This document shows positions 53,604-63,466 of a stretch of DNA of 64,000 nucleotides, one piece after another. The notes under the pieces are model-generated. The model worked only from the letters and a program-made list of their open reading frames with translations, searched no databases and was not told where the DNA came from. Within the stretch, counting starts at the first letter, position 1, and the number at the start of each line of letters is the position of its first letter. This stretch comes from Flavobacteriales bacterium (lineage in GTDB: Bacteria > Bacteroidota > Bacteroidia > Flavobacteriales > TMED113): positions 1-64,000 of the forward strand of contig PBGD01000007.1 in assembly GCA_002718895.1 (NCBI GenBank). The letters are read 5' to 3'. Made by a program: the position numbers and the translations under genes.

Positions 53604-54900
53604 TTTTTGGCTGGTATAATATAAAGCTAAAAAGACAGAAAAAAATCAATGTATTATGATTAAAAAAGTAATTGTCAAATAACATGATAAATAAGAAAAA
53701 AAATGGAAAGATGATTTGCAAATTGTTTTTTTTGTTGTTTTCAAAATAAATTTTGATCTGCTTGATAAAAATGCATAACATTAAAATCAGTCCAATTAGT
53801 CCTAGTTCTACCAAAATAAAAAGAAAATTATTATGAGGATGTTTCAGTTTTTCCTTGTGCACAAAATATGAATTATATACTTGTTCAAATTTATTTACGC
53901 CGTGTCCAGCAATCGGTTTTTTTAAAATTAATTCTAATGAATTTTTCATAAAAAGATACCTTTTACCTATACTTGTCTCGTATTCAGGTTTTTTATTTTT
54001 AATATCATTAAGCCAATGAGGGTCATTTAAAATTTTTTCAGTAAAACCTTCAATGTCAACAGAGTCTGTTTTACTTGCCATATATTTTGCATTTAAATAT
54101 ATCTTTTCATTCATTTCAGGGGGGTTATAAAGCCATCTAAGACTTTTTATTGTTTCAGATGCTCTATTTTGAAACGGTGTATATGAAAAACATGAAATTA
54201 TTATTGTTAAAGTAAAAATAGTAAATACTATGACTTTACTTAAATTAGGCTTAAACCACAATAATATTATAGGGAGAAAAACAATACTAGCTAAAATACC
54301 AACTCTCCCATAAGAATTAAGTAATGTGACAAAAGATACAATACATAGACTCCAAAATATAATTGATTTTGTTCTAAATAGTTGGGTAGACAGAATTAAT
54401 ATTAAACTAAAGCATAGAAATATTGAATAATCAAAGTGATCTAAAAATCCATGCAGAAAAAATTCTTGAGCATAATGTCCCTTTTTAATAAATGAGTTAT
54501 TAGGAGTGAGTAAAGTTGCGGTTGATAAAAATATATTAATAATAATACCTAATACAAATGCTTTTTTTGACTTATTAATATCTTTACTTTTTATTTCCAT
54601 AGAAAAAAGAATTGGGAGAAGTAATAGATAAAGTTGTTTTTCTACAGTCTTATTCCACAAATTGGAGTTGCTAAAAAAATTATTTATTAGAAAGTATATT
54701 AAAAAAAATATAACATATATTGAAATATGGTTATTTAAAATTTTTTTGATTTTATAATCACTACTCATTATCCATGACACAAAAAATAAAAGGCATATAA
54801 TAGTCGATATGCTTGTAGAAATTGTCACAAAAAACCCTAATAAAATTAAAAGAATGGAGTTGATTTTTGGATAGTTAATTTTTCGAATTGACCACGACAT
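53593..54900 (-). CDS. O-antigen ligase/Wzy-type polysaccharide membrane protein
   Basis: A 435-residue protein with about 11 hydrophobic segments. A large periplasmic loop and the Wzy_C-type LKHPHNNFLFILVELG segment fit the O-antigen ligase family, which joins or polymerises surface polysaccharide. Its exact role (ligase or polymerase) cannot be told. It follows the S41 protease gene by 14 bases. Confidence 0.78.
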   Translation of the reverse strand: MSWSIRKINYPKINSILLILLGFFVTISTSISTIICLLFFVSWIMSSDYKIKKILNNHISIYVIFFLIYFLINNFFSNSNLWNKTVEKQLYLLLLPILFSMEIKSKDINKSKKAFVLGIIINIFLSTATLLTPNNSFIKKGHYAQEFFLHGFLDHFDYSIFLCFSLILILSTQLFRTKSIIFWSLCIVSFVTLLNSYGRVGILASIVFLPIILLWFKPNLSKVIVFTIFTLTIIISCFSYTPFQNRASETIKSLRWLYNPPEMNEKIYLNAKYMASKTDSVDIEGFTEKILNDPHWLNDIKNKKPEYETSIGKRYLFMKNSLELILKKPIAGHGVNKFEQVYNSYFVHKEKLKHPHNNFLFILVELGLIGLILMLCIFIKQIKIYFENNKKNNLQIIFPFFFLFIMLFDNYFFNHNTLIFFCLFSFILYQPKINK

Positions 54901-54914
54901 ATTTTATGTGCAAG

Positions 54915-56567
54915 TTATGGTGCTAAGATATTAGCATATTCATCCGCATTACTTAGTATCATTAATGCTTTATCAACATATGGGTCACCTTCAAGTTGAT
55001 ACTCTATTCGTCCGGCTTCATAAAAATAACGAGTTATTAAATGTTCTGATAATTGTTTGCTAATTTCTGATTTATATTTTTGAATATCTTTTTTTTTGTT
55101 AATTTGAATTTGTTCTTTCAATGTCTCCAATTCTATTTGGATACCTTCTAAATTAAAATCAATGTCACTTAACTCATTGATTTCTTGTTCAATATTTTCA
55201 ATGATAAATTCATTATTTGCAGTAAAATTAAATCCAACCTCTTCTAAATAATTAGTAAATTGATTATAAATGGAATCAGGTAAATTAAACTCATTTACTT
55301 GATTTTCAGTTAAGTTATAGTTTACATTATTTCCAAATTTAAAAATATAATTATCTCTTAATAATGGCCAAAGTATTTCTGGAAATTCATTTCTTTTTAC
55401 TTTAATGTCAGGATCGATTCCACCTCCATCATAGACTTCTCTACCATTTTTAGTGAAAAATTTGTTCCTTAGACTATCAGTTTGATTTGATGTGTCTATA
55501 TCAAGATAACTATTATAATTTTGTGTTTTAATTAAATCTTGAATACATCTACCTGAAGGGGTATAGTATTTAGCTACTGTAACTTTTAGCCTTGAGTTGT
55601 AACTTAAATTTCTACTTTGTTGTACTAATCCCTTGCCAAATGTTTTGTTACCAATGATTACACCTCTGTCTAAATCCTGAATTGCTCCAGCAACAATTTC
55701 CGAAGCAGATGCAGATGATTCATTAACTAAAATGACTATAGGTATTTCAGGGTATTTAGGTTCCTGCTTAGTTGTATAGGTCTTTTCCCATTCTACATTT
55801 TTCCCACTTGTAGTTACAACTGTTTCGTTTTTATTTATAAATAAGTTTGACATTCTTATAGATTCATTTAATAAACCACCAGGATTAGACCTTAAATCTA
55901 TAATTAAACCTTTTAAATTCTGCTTTTTAATTAGTTTATTGATTGCTTCCTCAACTTCTTTGGAGCAATTTTTTGTAAATCTTTTTAGCTTGACATACCC
56001 AATGTCGTCTCTCAAAATTCCAGAATAAGGTACACTTGGAACTTGTATTTTTTCTCGAATTATATTTATGTTTTTAGTTAAATTTTCCTTGCGAAGAACC
56101 TTAACACTTACTGAAGTACCTGGAGTGCCTTTTAAAAGATTGCTCACATCTTGAACACTAGCGTCATTTATTTCTTCTCCCTCTATTTCTATTAAAACAT
56201 CTCCCATTTTTAGACCAGCTTTGTCTGCTGGAAAGTTTTTGTAAGGTTCATAAATAACAACATTTTTGTCAATTTTTCTAATTGTAGAGCCAATACCACC
56301 ATATTCACCAGTTGTTTGAAATCTAAAGTCTTCAACTTCAGATTCAGGAATGTATTTTGTGTAAGGATCTAATCTTTTTAGCATTGTATCAATTGTGCTG
56401 TGCATCAATTCACCTGGGTCTACAGGGTCTACATAGTATGAGTTTATTTCACGATAAATATTATTAAAAATTTCAAGATTTTTGCTTATTTCAAAATAGT
56501 TTGTGACAAAGCTTGTCAACAAAAAAATAGAAATTGATAAAATTAAGTACTTTTTAAGTTTTTTCAT
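54915..56567 (-). CDS. Carboxyl-terminal processing protease (S41)
   Basis: A 550-residue protein with an N-terminal membrane segment (about 6-24). In order: S41 N-terminal part, PDZ (about 84-165, GGIGSTIRKI ... AGLKMGDVLIEI), catalytic region with Ser287 (NESSASASE) and Lys312 (FGKGLVQ). The 25-residue spacing equals that of Tsp. C-terminal region (about 400-550) is helical. It processes periplasmic proteins. It follows yidD by 11 bases. Confidence 0.92.
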   Translation of the reverse strand: MKKLKKYLILSISIFLLTSFVTNYFEISKNLEIFNNIYREINSYYVDPVDPGELMHSTIDTMLKRLDPYTKYIPESEVEDFRFQTTGEYGGIGSTIRKIDKNVVIYEPYKNFPADKAGLKMGDVLIEIEGEEINDASVQDVSNLLKGTPGTSVSVKVLRKENLTKNINIIREKIQVPSVPYSGILRDDIGYVKLKRFTKNCSKEVEEAINKLIKKQNLKGLIIDLRSNPGGLLNESIRMSNLFINKNETVVTTSGKNVEWEKTYTTKQEPKYPEIPIVILVNESSASASEIVAGAIQDLDRGVIIGNKTFGKGLVQQSRNLSYNSRLKVTVAKYYTPSGRCIQDLIKTQNYNSYLDIDTSNQTDSLRNKFFTKNGREVYDGGGIDPDIKVKRNEFPEILWPLLRDNYIFKFGNNVNYNLTENQVNEFNLPDSIYNQFTNYLEEVGFNFTANNEFIIENIEQEINELSDIDFNLEGIQIELETLKEQIQINKKKDIQKYKSEISKQLSEHLITRYFYEAGRIEYQLEGDPYVDKALMILSNADEYANILAP

Positions 56568-56578
56568 GGTTGTTAAGT

Positions 56579-56797
56579 TTATGGTACGGGATCATATCCA
56601 GACCCGCCAAAGGGGTTACACTTTATTACTCTTTTAAATGTTAGATATATTGCATGAAAAGTATTGTGTTTTTTAAATGCTTGAATGCTATATGATGAGC
56701 ACGTTGGGTAGAAACGACAATTTTTGCCTAAAATAGGAGATATTATATACTTATATGCTTTTATAATTAAAATAAATAAGCTATTGATAGTTTTCAT
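56579..56797 (-). CDS. yidD: Membrane protein insertion efficiency factor YidD
   Basis: A 72-residue protein. YKYIISPILGKNCRFYPTCSSY and KCNPFGGSGYDP are the YidD signatures. It helps YidC insert membrane proteins. It overlaps the end of rnpA by 17 bases, an arrangement common to Bacteroidota. Confidence 0.95.
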   Translation of the reverse strand: MKTINSLFILIIKAYKYIISPILGKNCRFYPTCSSYSIQAFKKHNTFHAIYLTFKRVIKCNPFGGSGYDPVP

Positions 56798-57143
56798 TTA
56801 GTTTTTTTTTCAAGACAGTAAATAAAGGTAGTAATTCTTTACTTAATTTATTAAAATCTATCAAATATGTTGAATTATATATAATAATAATATTTAATGA
56901 TTTTTGATTTGAATAAAAATCTTTATTTATAAAAAATATTTCCCTTAAAATTCGTTTGATATAGTTTCTATGAACGGCTTTTTTTATTTTTTTTTTAGGG
57001 ACTGAAATAATGGGTTTTTTAATTTCATTTTCATTTTTAATTATTTCATAAATAACAATTAGTGATTTTGTAAAAAGTCTATCTCCATTATTATAAAGTT
57101 GATTTATTCTCTTTTGAGAGAGAGTAGAATCACTGTTTAGCAT
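56781..57143 (-). CDS. rnpA: Ribonuclease P protein component
   Basis: A 120-residue basic protein. The RNR-type motif is KAVHRNYIKRILREIF, and SVPKKKIKK precedes it. It joins RNase P RNA to process tRNA 5' ends. It lies five bases from hemD on the same strand. Confidence 0.92.
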   Translation of the reverse strand: MLNSDSTLSQKRINQLYNNGDRLFTKSLIVIYEIIKNENEIKKPIISVPKKKIKKAVHRNYIKRILREIFFINKDFYSNQKSLNIIIIYNSTYLIDFNKLSKELLPLFTVLKKKLNENYQ

Positions 57144-57148
57144 GTAAA

Positions 57149-57898
57149 TTATTTTAAATTATTTAGGTATGCATCCATTGCCATAATCATAGAGGGATAA
57201 TTTTCTGTAGGTGCGTTTATTGCAATTGAAAATCCGGCTTTTACGGCAGCTTTATTTGTGGATTTACCAAATGTTGCAATTTTAGTATCACCTTGTTTAT
57301 AATTAGGAAAGTTTTCTAAAATCGCATCAATATCTCTTGGGCTATAGGATATTAAAAAATCAAAAGATGATAATTTTAATTTTGATAAATCTTTGGAAAC
57401 TGTTTTAAAAAATGCACATCTTCTATATTTAATTTCACTTTTATCCAGCTTGGTTATAAATTCTTCTTTTACAAAGTTAGATGAAACAAATAAAAAGTTT
57501 TCTTGTTCATGTTTAGTGCATAATTCAACTAATTCATCAAAACTATTATTTGCTGAGTAGATTTTTCTTTTTCTATAAGCAATATATTTCTGAAGATAAT
57601 ATGATACTGCTTCAGAAATGCAAAAATATTTCATGGAATTGGGCACATTTATTCTCATTTCATCGCATATTCGAAAATAATGATTTACAGCATTTCTGCT
57701 TGTTAAAATAATACTTGTGTAAGATGGAATATGTAGTTTTTGTAGTCTAATATTTTTTACAGTTTCTCCCTCAATTGACAAAAAAGGTGAGAAATGGATA
57801 TTAAGGTCATGCTTTTTGGCTAGATCAAAGTAAGGAGAGTTTAAGTTAGATGGATTTGGTTGCGCAATAAGGACTTTTGTTTTCTTTTTCTTTTTCAC
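57149..57898 (-). CDS. hemD: Uroporphyrinogen-III synthase HemD
   Basis: A 249-residue protein of HemD length, with the weakly conserved pattern of the family: LTSRNAVNHYF, then KYFCISEAVSYYL, and FDFLISYSPRDIDAI ... KIATFGKSTNKAA. It closes uroporphyrinogen III for heme. The family diverges strongly, so the call leans on the DUF4271-hemD-rnpA order. Confidence 0.82.
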   Translation of the reverse strand: MKKKKKTKVLIAQPNPSNLNSPYFDLAKKHDLNIHFSPFLSIEGETVKNIRLQKLHIPSYTSIILTSRNAVNHYFRICDEMRINVPNSMKYFCISEAVSYYLQKYIAYRKRKIYSANNSFDELVELCTKHEQENFLFVSSNFVKEEFITKLDKSEIKYRRCAFFKTVSKDLSKLKLSSFDFLISYSPRDIDAILENFPNYKQGDTKIATFGKSTNKAAVKAGFSIAINAPTENYPSMIMAMDAYLNNLK

Positions 57899-57919
57899 CT
57901 ATCTTAAGTTTTAGTGTAT

Positions 57920-58564
57920 TTAATATATCATATTAGAATTAACCAATTTTAAAATTAAAAAGTATGGAAATAATTCTAGACCACAAAGGTACAAAATATT
58001 ATAAAATATTAATCTATTACTCATTAGATTTAATCTCTTAATAAAAATGAATTTTGAAATAAAGTATATAAAACAGTAGCAATAAAAAATGTAAGTTCCT
58101 AAATCATTAATTAATTGCCCTTCTTTAACATATGATGAAATAAAAATTAAGGGGAAAAAAAGTAAGCTTAACGCAAATAGAACACTTGAGTAGTTGTAGA
58201 AGTATTTTTTACCATAATCTTTTAATTCAAATGTATATGTAATAAAATATATGCAGCTAATTTTTAATGCAAATAATAATGATAACAGTATCATAATCTT
58301 TATAAAGATAAAAACAGACATCTTCCCATAAAGACCATAAAACCAAAAAGATAAAATAGTTGATTTAATTATCAATGTATTGGTAAAGCTAAAAAATTTG
58401 TAAATCAGCTTATCACTTCTGTGATAAATTAACGAGTATTTATGATTAAATAAGAATTGAGCAAGCAAAATGATTCTTGTTCTATCTCTGTATGCAATAA
58501 TAGCGAAAAAAATAACAGAAAATATCATTTGAAATGTGTAAAAATCTGTTAAGTAAAAATTCAT
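57920..58564 (-). CDS. DUF4271 membrane protein
   Basis: A 214-residue protein with about five hydrophobic segments, starting FYLTDFYTFQMIFSVIFFAIIAYRDRTRII. In Bacteroidota DUF4271 precedes hemD as here; function unknown. It is the first gene of the hemD-rnpA-yidD-S41 string and is divergent from the acyl-CoA dehydrogenase gene. Confidence 0.8.
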   Translation of the reverse strand: MNFYLTDFYTFQMIFSVIFFAIIAYRDRTRIILLAQFLFNHKYSLIYHRSDKLIYKFFSFTNTLIIKSTILSFWFYGLYGKMSVFIFIKIMILLSLLFALKISCIYFITYTFELKDYGKKYFYNYSSVLFALSLLFFPLIFISSYVKEGQLINDLGTYIFYCYCFIYFISKFIFIKRLNLMSNRLIFYNILYLCGLELFPYFLILKLVNSNMIY

Positions 58565-58606
58565 AAATAATTTTCTATTCTAAATAATTCTATAAATCTA
58601 AATTAT

Positions 58607-58614
58607 TATTTTTG
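58607..58614 (+). promoter_or_regulatory. -7 element TATTTTTG of the acyl-CoA dehydrogenase gene
   Basis: TATTTTTG ends 24 bases before the ATG at 58639, in the 74-base divergent gap. Confidence 0.4.
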
Positions 58615-58638
58615 TTTCTGACATTAATATATAATTTT

Positions 58639-59820
58639 ATGGCCACTCAAGATCATTTTGTTTCACCGGATTATTATCTTTTAGATGAATTGTTATCAGA
58701 AGAACACCTTTTGATCAGAAAAACTATTAGAGATTTTGTTAAGAAAGAAATTTCTCCAATTATTGAAGAAGTTTGTCAATCTTGTACTTTCCCTAAGAGT
58801 ATTTTACCTAAATTAGGACAGTTAGGTTGTTTCGGTTCATTTATTCCTAGTAAATTTGGTGGCGCAGAATTAGATCAAATTTCTTACGGATTAATTATGC
58901 AAGAACTTGAACGTGGTGACTCTGGCATTAGATCAACAGCATCAGTTCAATCTTCTTTAGTCATGTATCCTATTTATCAATATGGATCAGATTTTCATAG
59001 AGAAAAGTATTTGAAAAAACTTGCTTCCGGAGAATTAATAGGATGCTTTGGTTTAACTGAACCAAATCACGGTTCCAATCCAGCCGGCATGGAAAGTAAC
59101 TTTATTGACAAAGGTGAGTATTTTTTATTAAATGGAGCTAAATTATGGATATCAAATTCTCCCTTTGCCGACCTTGCTATTGTTTGGGCTAAAAATGAGG
59201 CTGGTAGAATTCAGGGACTAATTGTTGAAACAGAATTGGAAGGTGTGTCAGCCCCAGAAACACACAATAAATGGTCTTTGAGAGGTTCTGTCACTGGAGA
59301 ATTAATTTTTGAAAATGTAAAAGTGCCTAAGGAAAATTTGTTACCAGGTAAGGATGGTCTTGGTGCACCATTGGGATGTCTAGATAGTGCTAGATATGGA
59401 ATTGCATGGGGTGCAATCGGCGCTGCCATGGATTGCTATGATACAGCTCTTCGCTATTCTTTAGAACGCAATCAATTTGGTCGACCTATTGGATCATTTC
59501 AGCTCCAACAAAAAAAATTAGCAGAAATGATTACAGAAATTACAAAAGCTCAATTTTTAACTTGGAGGTTGGGTGTTTTGAAAAACCAAAATAAAGCTAC
59601 ATCAGCTCAAATTTCAATGGCTAAAAGAAACAATGTTGATATGGCGTTAAGTATTGCTCGAAATGCTAGGCAGATTTTAGGTGGCATGGGTATAACAGGT
59701 GAGTACCCTATAATGCGACACATGATGAACTTGGAATCAGTAGTAACATATGAGGGCACACATGATATACATCTTCTTATTACAGGTCTCGATATTACAG
59801 GCTTAAATGCGTTTAAGTAA
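58639..59820 (+). CDS. Acyl-CoA dehydrogenase, glutaryl-CoA dehydrogenase-like
   Basis: A 393-residue flavoenzyme, started at MATQDHFVSPDYY; an ATG nine codons upstream overlaps the -7 element. FAD-binding GCFGLTEPNHGSNPAGM, RNQFGRPIGSFQLQQ and the catalytic Glu in VVTYEGTHDIHLL are in place. The start and the RGDSGIRSTASVQSSLVM pattern fit glutaryl-CoA dehydrogenase (lysine/tryptophan degradation). Single-gene unit. It would act downstream of tryptophan breakdown. Confidence 0.88.
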   Translation: MATQDHFVSPDYYLLDELLSEEHLLIRKTIRDFVKKEISPIIEEVCQSCTFPKSILPKLGQLGCFGSFIPSKFGGAELDQISYGLIMQELERGDSGIRSTASVQSSLVMYPIYQYGSDFHREKYLKKLASGELIGCFGLTEPNHGSNPAGMESNFIDKGEYFLLNGAKLWISNSPFADLAIVWAKNEAGRIQGLIVETELEGVSAPETHNKWSLRGSVTGELIFENVKVPKENLLPGKDGLGAPLGCLDSARYGIAWGAIGAAMDCYDTALRYSLERNQFGRPIGSFQLQQKKLAEMITEITKAQFLTWRLGVLKNQNKATSAQISMAKRNNVDMALSIARNARQILGGMGITGEYPIMRHMMNLESVVTYEGTHDIHLLITGLDITGLNAFK

Positions 59821-59865
59821 TTGTACTGTAAACAGGATATTGAAAATAAAAATTAGCTTTATCTA

Positions 59866-61674
59866 TTAACCTTCGCAGCTTTCACAATCTTTTTTTTGTT
59901 TAAATTTCTGTGCAGCATTCATGCTATGTTGATAATACAAAGATTTTAAACCCAATTTCCAGGCAGTAATATAAATTTTATTTATTTCTTTGGCAGTCAT
60001 GTCAGGATGAATCATAATATTTACAGATTGTCCTTGATCAATATAATTCTGCCTATTAGCTGCTTGATATATAATATCTATTTGATCAATTTCCGAGTAT
60101 GTTTTAAATACGCTTTTTTCTTGATCAGATAAACATTCTAAATGTTGAACAGAACCATCTCTGTCTCGAATGCTATTCCAAACTTCCTGATTATTTTCGC
60201 CTTTTGTTTCTAATAAATTAACTAAAAAAGGATTTTTAATGGTTGTTTTTATTTTAGCAATATCTTTAACATAGATATTAGACCAAATTGGTTCAATACC
60301 CTGAGAAACTTGACCTAAAATAAATGCAGATGATGTTGTAGGAGCTATTGCATTTAGAGTAGTATTTCTTCTGCCATAATTTTTCAAAACTTTTGGTTCG
60401 CCAAATTTTTCGGCTAATTTTTCAGATGCTCGATATGATTTTTCTTTAATTAATTTAAATATTTCATTATTTAAGTTAAATGCATCAGTACTATTGAATG
60501 GTAACATTTTGGATTGTAGGAATGAATGCCACCCTAGCACACCTAGTCCCAGGGCACGATTTTCTTTTGCGAAGTTATAGGCCCGTTCCATAAATAAAAA
60601 TGTTTGATTATCTTCTCTGTCAGATGAGTCTCTATAAACCTCAAGTTTTTCAAGAAATTCAGTGATTACTGCATCTAAAAAATAGACCATTGTTTCTACA
60701 GCATCAGTTTCTTTCCACTTGTCGTAGTGAAGTATATTAATAGAGGAGAGAACGCAGACAAATGACCAGTTTTCATTTGATGGGAGCATAATCTCCGTAC
60801 ATAAGTTACTTGCATTTATCATACATTTTTTATCGCGATATACTTTAGGTGACCCATCGTTTGCTTTATCTTTGAAGAAAATATAAGGATAACCAATTTC
60901 TCCTCTTCTTTGAATCACTTTAGCCCATATGTTTCTTTTTTCCTTATCTCCATCTATCATTTCTTTCATCCATTTATCTGTCACACTAACTCCGTGTGTT
61001 AATTCTTGAATCGGGTTACCCTCGGTTCCAATATCTAAAAACTCTGAAATATCTTCATGCTCAACTGGGAGGTAGGGTGAAAATCTTCCTCTTCTCACTG
61101 AACCCTGGCTTACCACGTCTACCATTGTTTCAAAAAGTTGCATTATGTGGACGGATCCAGATGCTTGACCATTATTTTTTACTGGGGCACCTCTGTGTCT
61201 AATATTCCCAAAATATCCAGACGTGCCTCCACCTAGCTTTGACATCATACCAACTTCGGATTGGGTGTATAAAATATTACCCATGTCATCATCAATGTTC
61301 GAACCAAAACAACTAATAGGTAAGCCTCTTTTTTTTCCAAAATTTGACCAAACAGGTGATGCTAATGAATAAAAACCTTCGGACATATATTTATAAAACT
61401 TGTCACTATATCCATCAATACCTAGAATTTGCTCAGCTCTATTTGCAATTTGTCTAATACGTGTTTCTGCTTCAATATCTTCGGGTATGTATCCTGCCGC
61501 TAAGAAGGCACGGCTATTTTTTGTTAGCCATTTAAATGTTCCGGATTCATTTTTATGTTTTATTTGCTTGTTTTTTAATTGTTTTTTTCTAGCATCTAAT
61601 AGAACATCTTGATGAGTTTTATGAGGGTCTAATTCTGCTTTTTCTAATTTGTTATTTAAAATTGTTTTTTTCAT
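59866..61674 (-). CDS. nrdA: Ribonucleotide reductase large subunit without ATP-cone
   Basis: A 602-residue class I alpha subunit. Catalytic motif NLCTEIMLPS, redox Cys in LPISCFGSN and the C-terminal CESCEG pair are present. The N-terminal ATP-cone usual in NrdA is absent: the protein starts with a short Lys-rich helix, then GYIPEDIEAETRI. The cone sits on the partner NrdB two bases upstream. It makes dNDPs from NDPs. Confidence 0.95.
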   Translation of the reverse strand: MKKTILNNKLEKAELDPHKTHQDVLLDARKKQLKNKQIKHKNESGTFKWLTKNSRAFLAAGYIPEDIEAETRIRQIANRAEQILGIDGYSDKFYKYMSEGFYSLASPVWSNFGKKRGLPISCFGSNIDDDMGNILYTQSEVGMMSKLGGGTSGYFGNIRHRGAPVKNNGQASGSVHIMQLFETMVDVVSQGSVRRGRFSPYLPVEHEDISEFLDIGTEGNPIQELTHGVSVTDKWMKEMIDGDKEKRNIWAKVIQRRGEIGYPYIFFKDKANDGSPKVYRDKKCMINASNLCTEIMLPSNENWSFVCVLSSINILHYDKWKETDAVETMVYFLDAVITEFLEKLEVYRDSSDREDNQTFLFMERAYNFAKENRALGLGVLGWHSFLQSKMLPFNSTDAFNLNNEIFKLIKEKSYRASEKLAEKFGEPKVLKNYGRRNTTLNAIAPTTSSAFILGQVSQGIEPIWSNIYVKDIAKIKTTIKNPFLVNLLETKGENNQEVWNSIRDRDGSVQHLECLSDQEKSVFKTYSEIDQIDIIYQAANRQNYIDQGQSVNIMIHPDMTAKEINKIYITAWKLGLKSLYYQHSMNAAQKFKQKKDCESCEG

Positions 61675-61676
61675 AT

Positions 61677-62957
61677 TTAAAAAAGGTCGTCGCCTGTTAT
61701 ACTTTGTGTTCTTTTACTGTAATTAATCGATCTTTTTACAAAAAAATCGCCATGTTTTGTTCCGATAATTTCATCATTAAACCATTCTGTTTGATTAACT
61801 AAATTATCTGTTGTCTCAAATACTTTATCAATCCCAATACTTTCTAAAGAACGATTAAATCTATCTTTTATAAACTCTTTAACTTGATTCTTAGGAAGGA
61901 AATCTAGTTCTCCTTCTTCAAATATCCAGTCAATAATTTTACTTTCAGCTGTATACGCTTCTTCACACATTTCTTGAACTTTCAATTTGTATTTATCGTC
62001 AAACCAATCTGGCTTTTCAGATCTAAGAATTTTAATTAAGTCTATGCCAAAGTCTCCATGAATTTGCTCTTCTTTAGAAGTTGCTTCAACCACGTTGGAT
62101 ATCCCCTTTAACATATTTTTATGTTTATTAAATGCCATAATAATTAAAAATTGAGAAAATAGAGAAACATGTTCTATAAAAAGAGAGAACAGTAAAATCG
62201 ATTCTGTGTATTCTTGAGCATTTTCACTTTTTGACTTAGCCAGAGCTGTTTCTAAGTATTTAACTCTTCTCATTATAACTGGCTTTTTTTTGAGGACTTC
62301 AAACTCTTTATTTAAACCTAGGATCTCTAATAAGTGTGAATATGCGTCTGCATGTCTGACTTCGCTCTCTGCAAATGTTGCACCTACTGATCCAATTTCA
62401 GGTTTGGGAATTTTATGATAGATATCACCCCAAAAAGTTTTTACAGCTACTTCAATTTGAGAAATTGCTAACATAGTATTTTTGATAGCATTTCTTTCAA
62501 TATGTGTAAGGCCTGTTTTAAAGTCTTGAATGTCGCTAGTAAAGTTAAACTCAGAATGAATCCAATATGAATGTCTAATTGCTGGAACATATTCATAAAG
62601 CTCAGGATATTCATATGGTTTTAAATTAATTCTTTTTTCAAACATGTTTCTTGCTCTTTTTTGAGCTTGTTGGTTTCTATAAAGTATATATGCTTTAGCT
62701 ACGTCAAGAAACTGACTTTTCATGAGAGTTTGCTCCACCAAATCTTGAATTTCTTCAACATTAGGGACATAATTTGGATTTTTTTCCTTTCTTTCAGACA
62801 GAGCTGAATAAACTTGTTCTGTGATCTTTTCAGCATCTTTTACATCCCCATTTTTAACAGAGAGCATTGCTTTTAGAATAGCATCTGTAATTTTTTCAAT
62901 TTCAAAAGGTTTTTTTGAAAAGTTTCTTTTAAAAATAGTATCAATTTTCATTTTCAA
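61677..62957 (-). CDS. nrdB: Ribonucleotide reductase small subunit with N-terminal ATP-cone
   Basis: A 426-residue NrdB. Residues about 1-95 are an ATP-cone (IFKRNFSKKPFEIEKITDAILKAM). The ferritin-like part has metal ligands E159, E189, H192 (SEVRHADAY), E252, E287 and H290 (EEQIH); Y196 occupies the radical-Tyr position. The same fusion is known from Leeuwenhoekiella blandensis, whose NrdB is regulated through its cone and uses a dimanganese cofactor (class Id-type); the metal here is inferred. First gene of nrdB-nrdA. Confidence 0.95.
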   Translation of the reverse strand: MKMKIDTIFKRNFSKKPFEIEKITDAILKAMLSVKNGDVKDAEKITEQVYSALSERKEKNPNYVPNVEEIQDLVEQTLMKSQFLDVAKAYILYRNQQAQKRARNMFEKRINLKPYEYPELYEYVPAIRHSYWIHSEFNFTSDIQDFKTGLTHIERNAIKNTMLAISQIEVAVKTFWGDIYHKIPKPEIGSVGATFAESEVRHADAYSHLLEILGLNKEFEVLKKKPVIMRRVKYLETALAKSKSENAQEYTESILLFSLFIEHVSLFSQFLIIMAFNKHKNMLKGISNVVEATSKEEQIHGDFGIDLIKILRSEKPDWFDDKYKLKVQEMCEEAYTAESKIIDWIFEEGELDFLPKNQVKEFIKDRFNRSLESIGIDKVFETTDNLVNQTEWFNDEIIGTKHGDFFVKRSINYSKRTQSITGDDLF

Positions 62958-63466
62958 ATATTAGAATTTTATTATTATTCAGCTTAGGCTAAATTTACAA
63001 TTAAACGACGTCTATATCTCAGATTGATCAAAGACCTTTTTAACAAAACACGTGTTAATAAATAATATTTCATCATTTTTTAGATCTAATAATTATAACT
63101 CTATTTATACATCTATAAAACACAACATTGTTGATGTCATATATATAAAAACTTAGCACCGATTTATACAACATATAGTTAGCTATTTTAGTCACGAGTA
63201 AATGTCACAGATTTTATCTATCACAAAATAATCTCTCGGATTATGTACTGAAATATGCTGTTGGGGGCAAGTAACTTAATTTTGTAAAAAATCAATTACT
63301 GAAGGCAAATATTTAACATTAAATTAAATTTTACAATAAACTTTGAAAAATAAATTCATTTATTTTTTAACATTCATTGTTATTAACTTTTTGTATTAGA
63401 TTTGTTGTGTAGTTATTACTGGATTTAGTAATTTAAATTACAACTATTTTAATAAATTAAATTAGC
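62958..63466. other. Intergenic region between nrdB and glyS
   Basis: The 509 bases hold no convincing gene, tRNA or strong hairpin. A CAACATTGTTG palindrome (63123-63133) lies about 165 bases upstream of nrdB. A glyS promoter is listed separately. The nrdB promoter was not found: the best minus-strand match is TAAATTTA near 62990. Confidence 0.5.
63377..63404 (+). promoter_or_regulatory. Candidate promoter of glyS (TTG, 17 bases, TAGATTTG)
   Basis: TAGATTTG (63397-63404) matches TAnnTTTG, with TTG at 63377-63379. It lies 62 bases before the GTG start at 63467. A second box, TAATTTTG (63277-63284), lies farther upstream. Confidence 0.4.

Noticed and set aside
63123-63133. CAACATTGTTG palindrome as an NrdR box
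   Set aside because: It lies about 165 bases upstream of nrdB, is single, and does not match the long NrdR consensus well.
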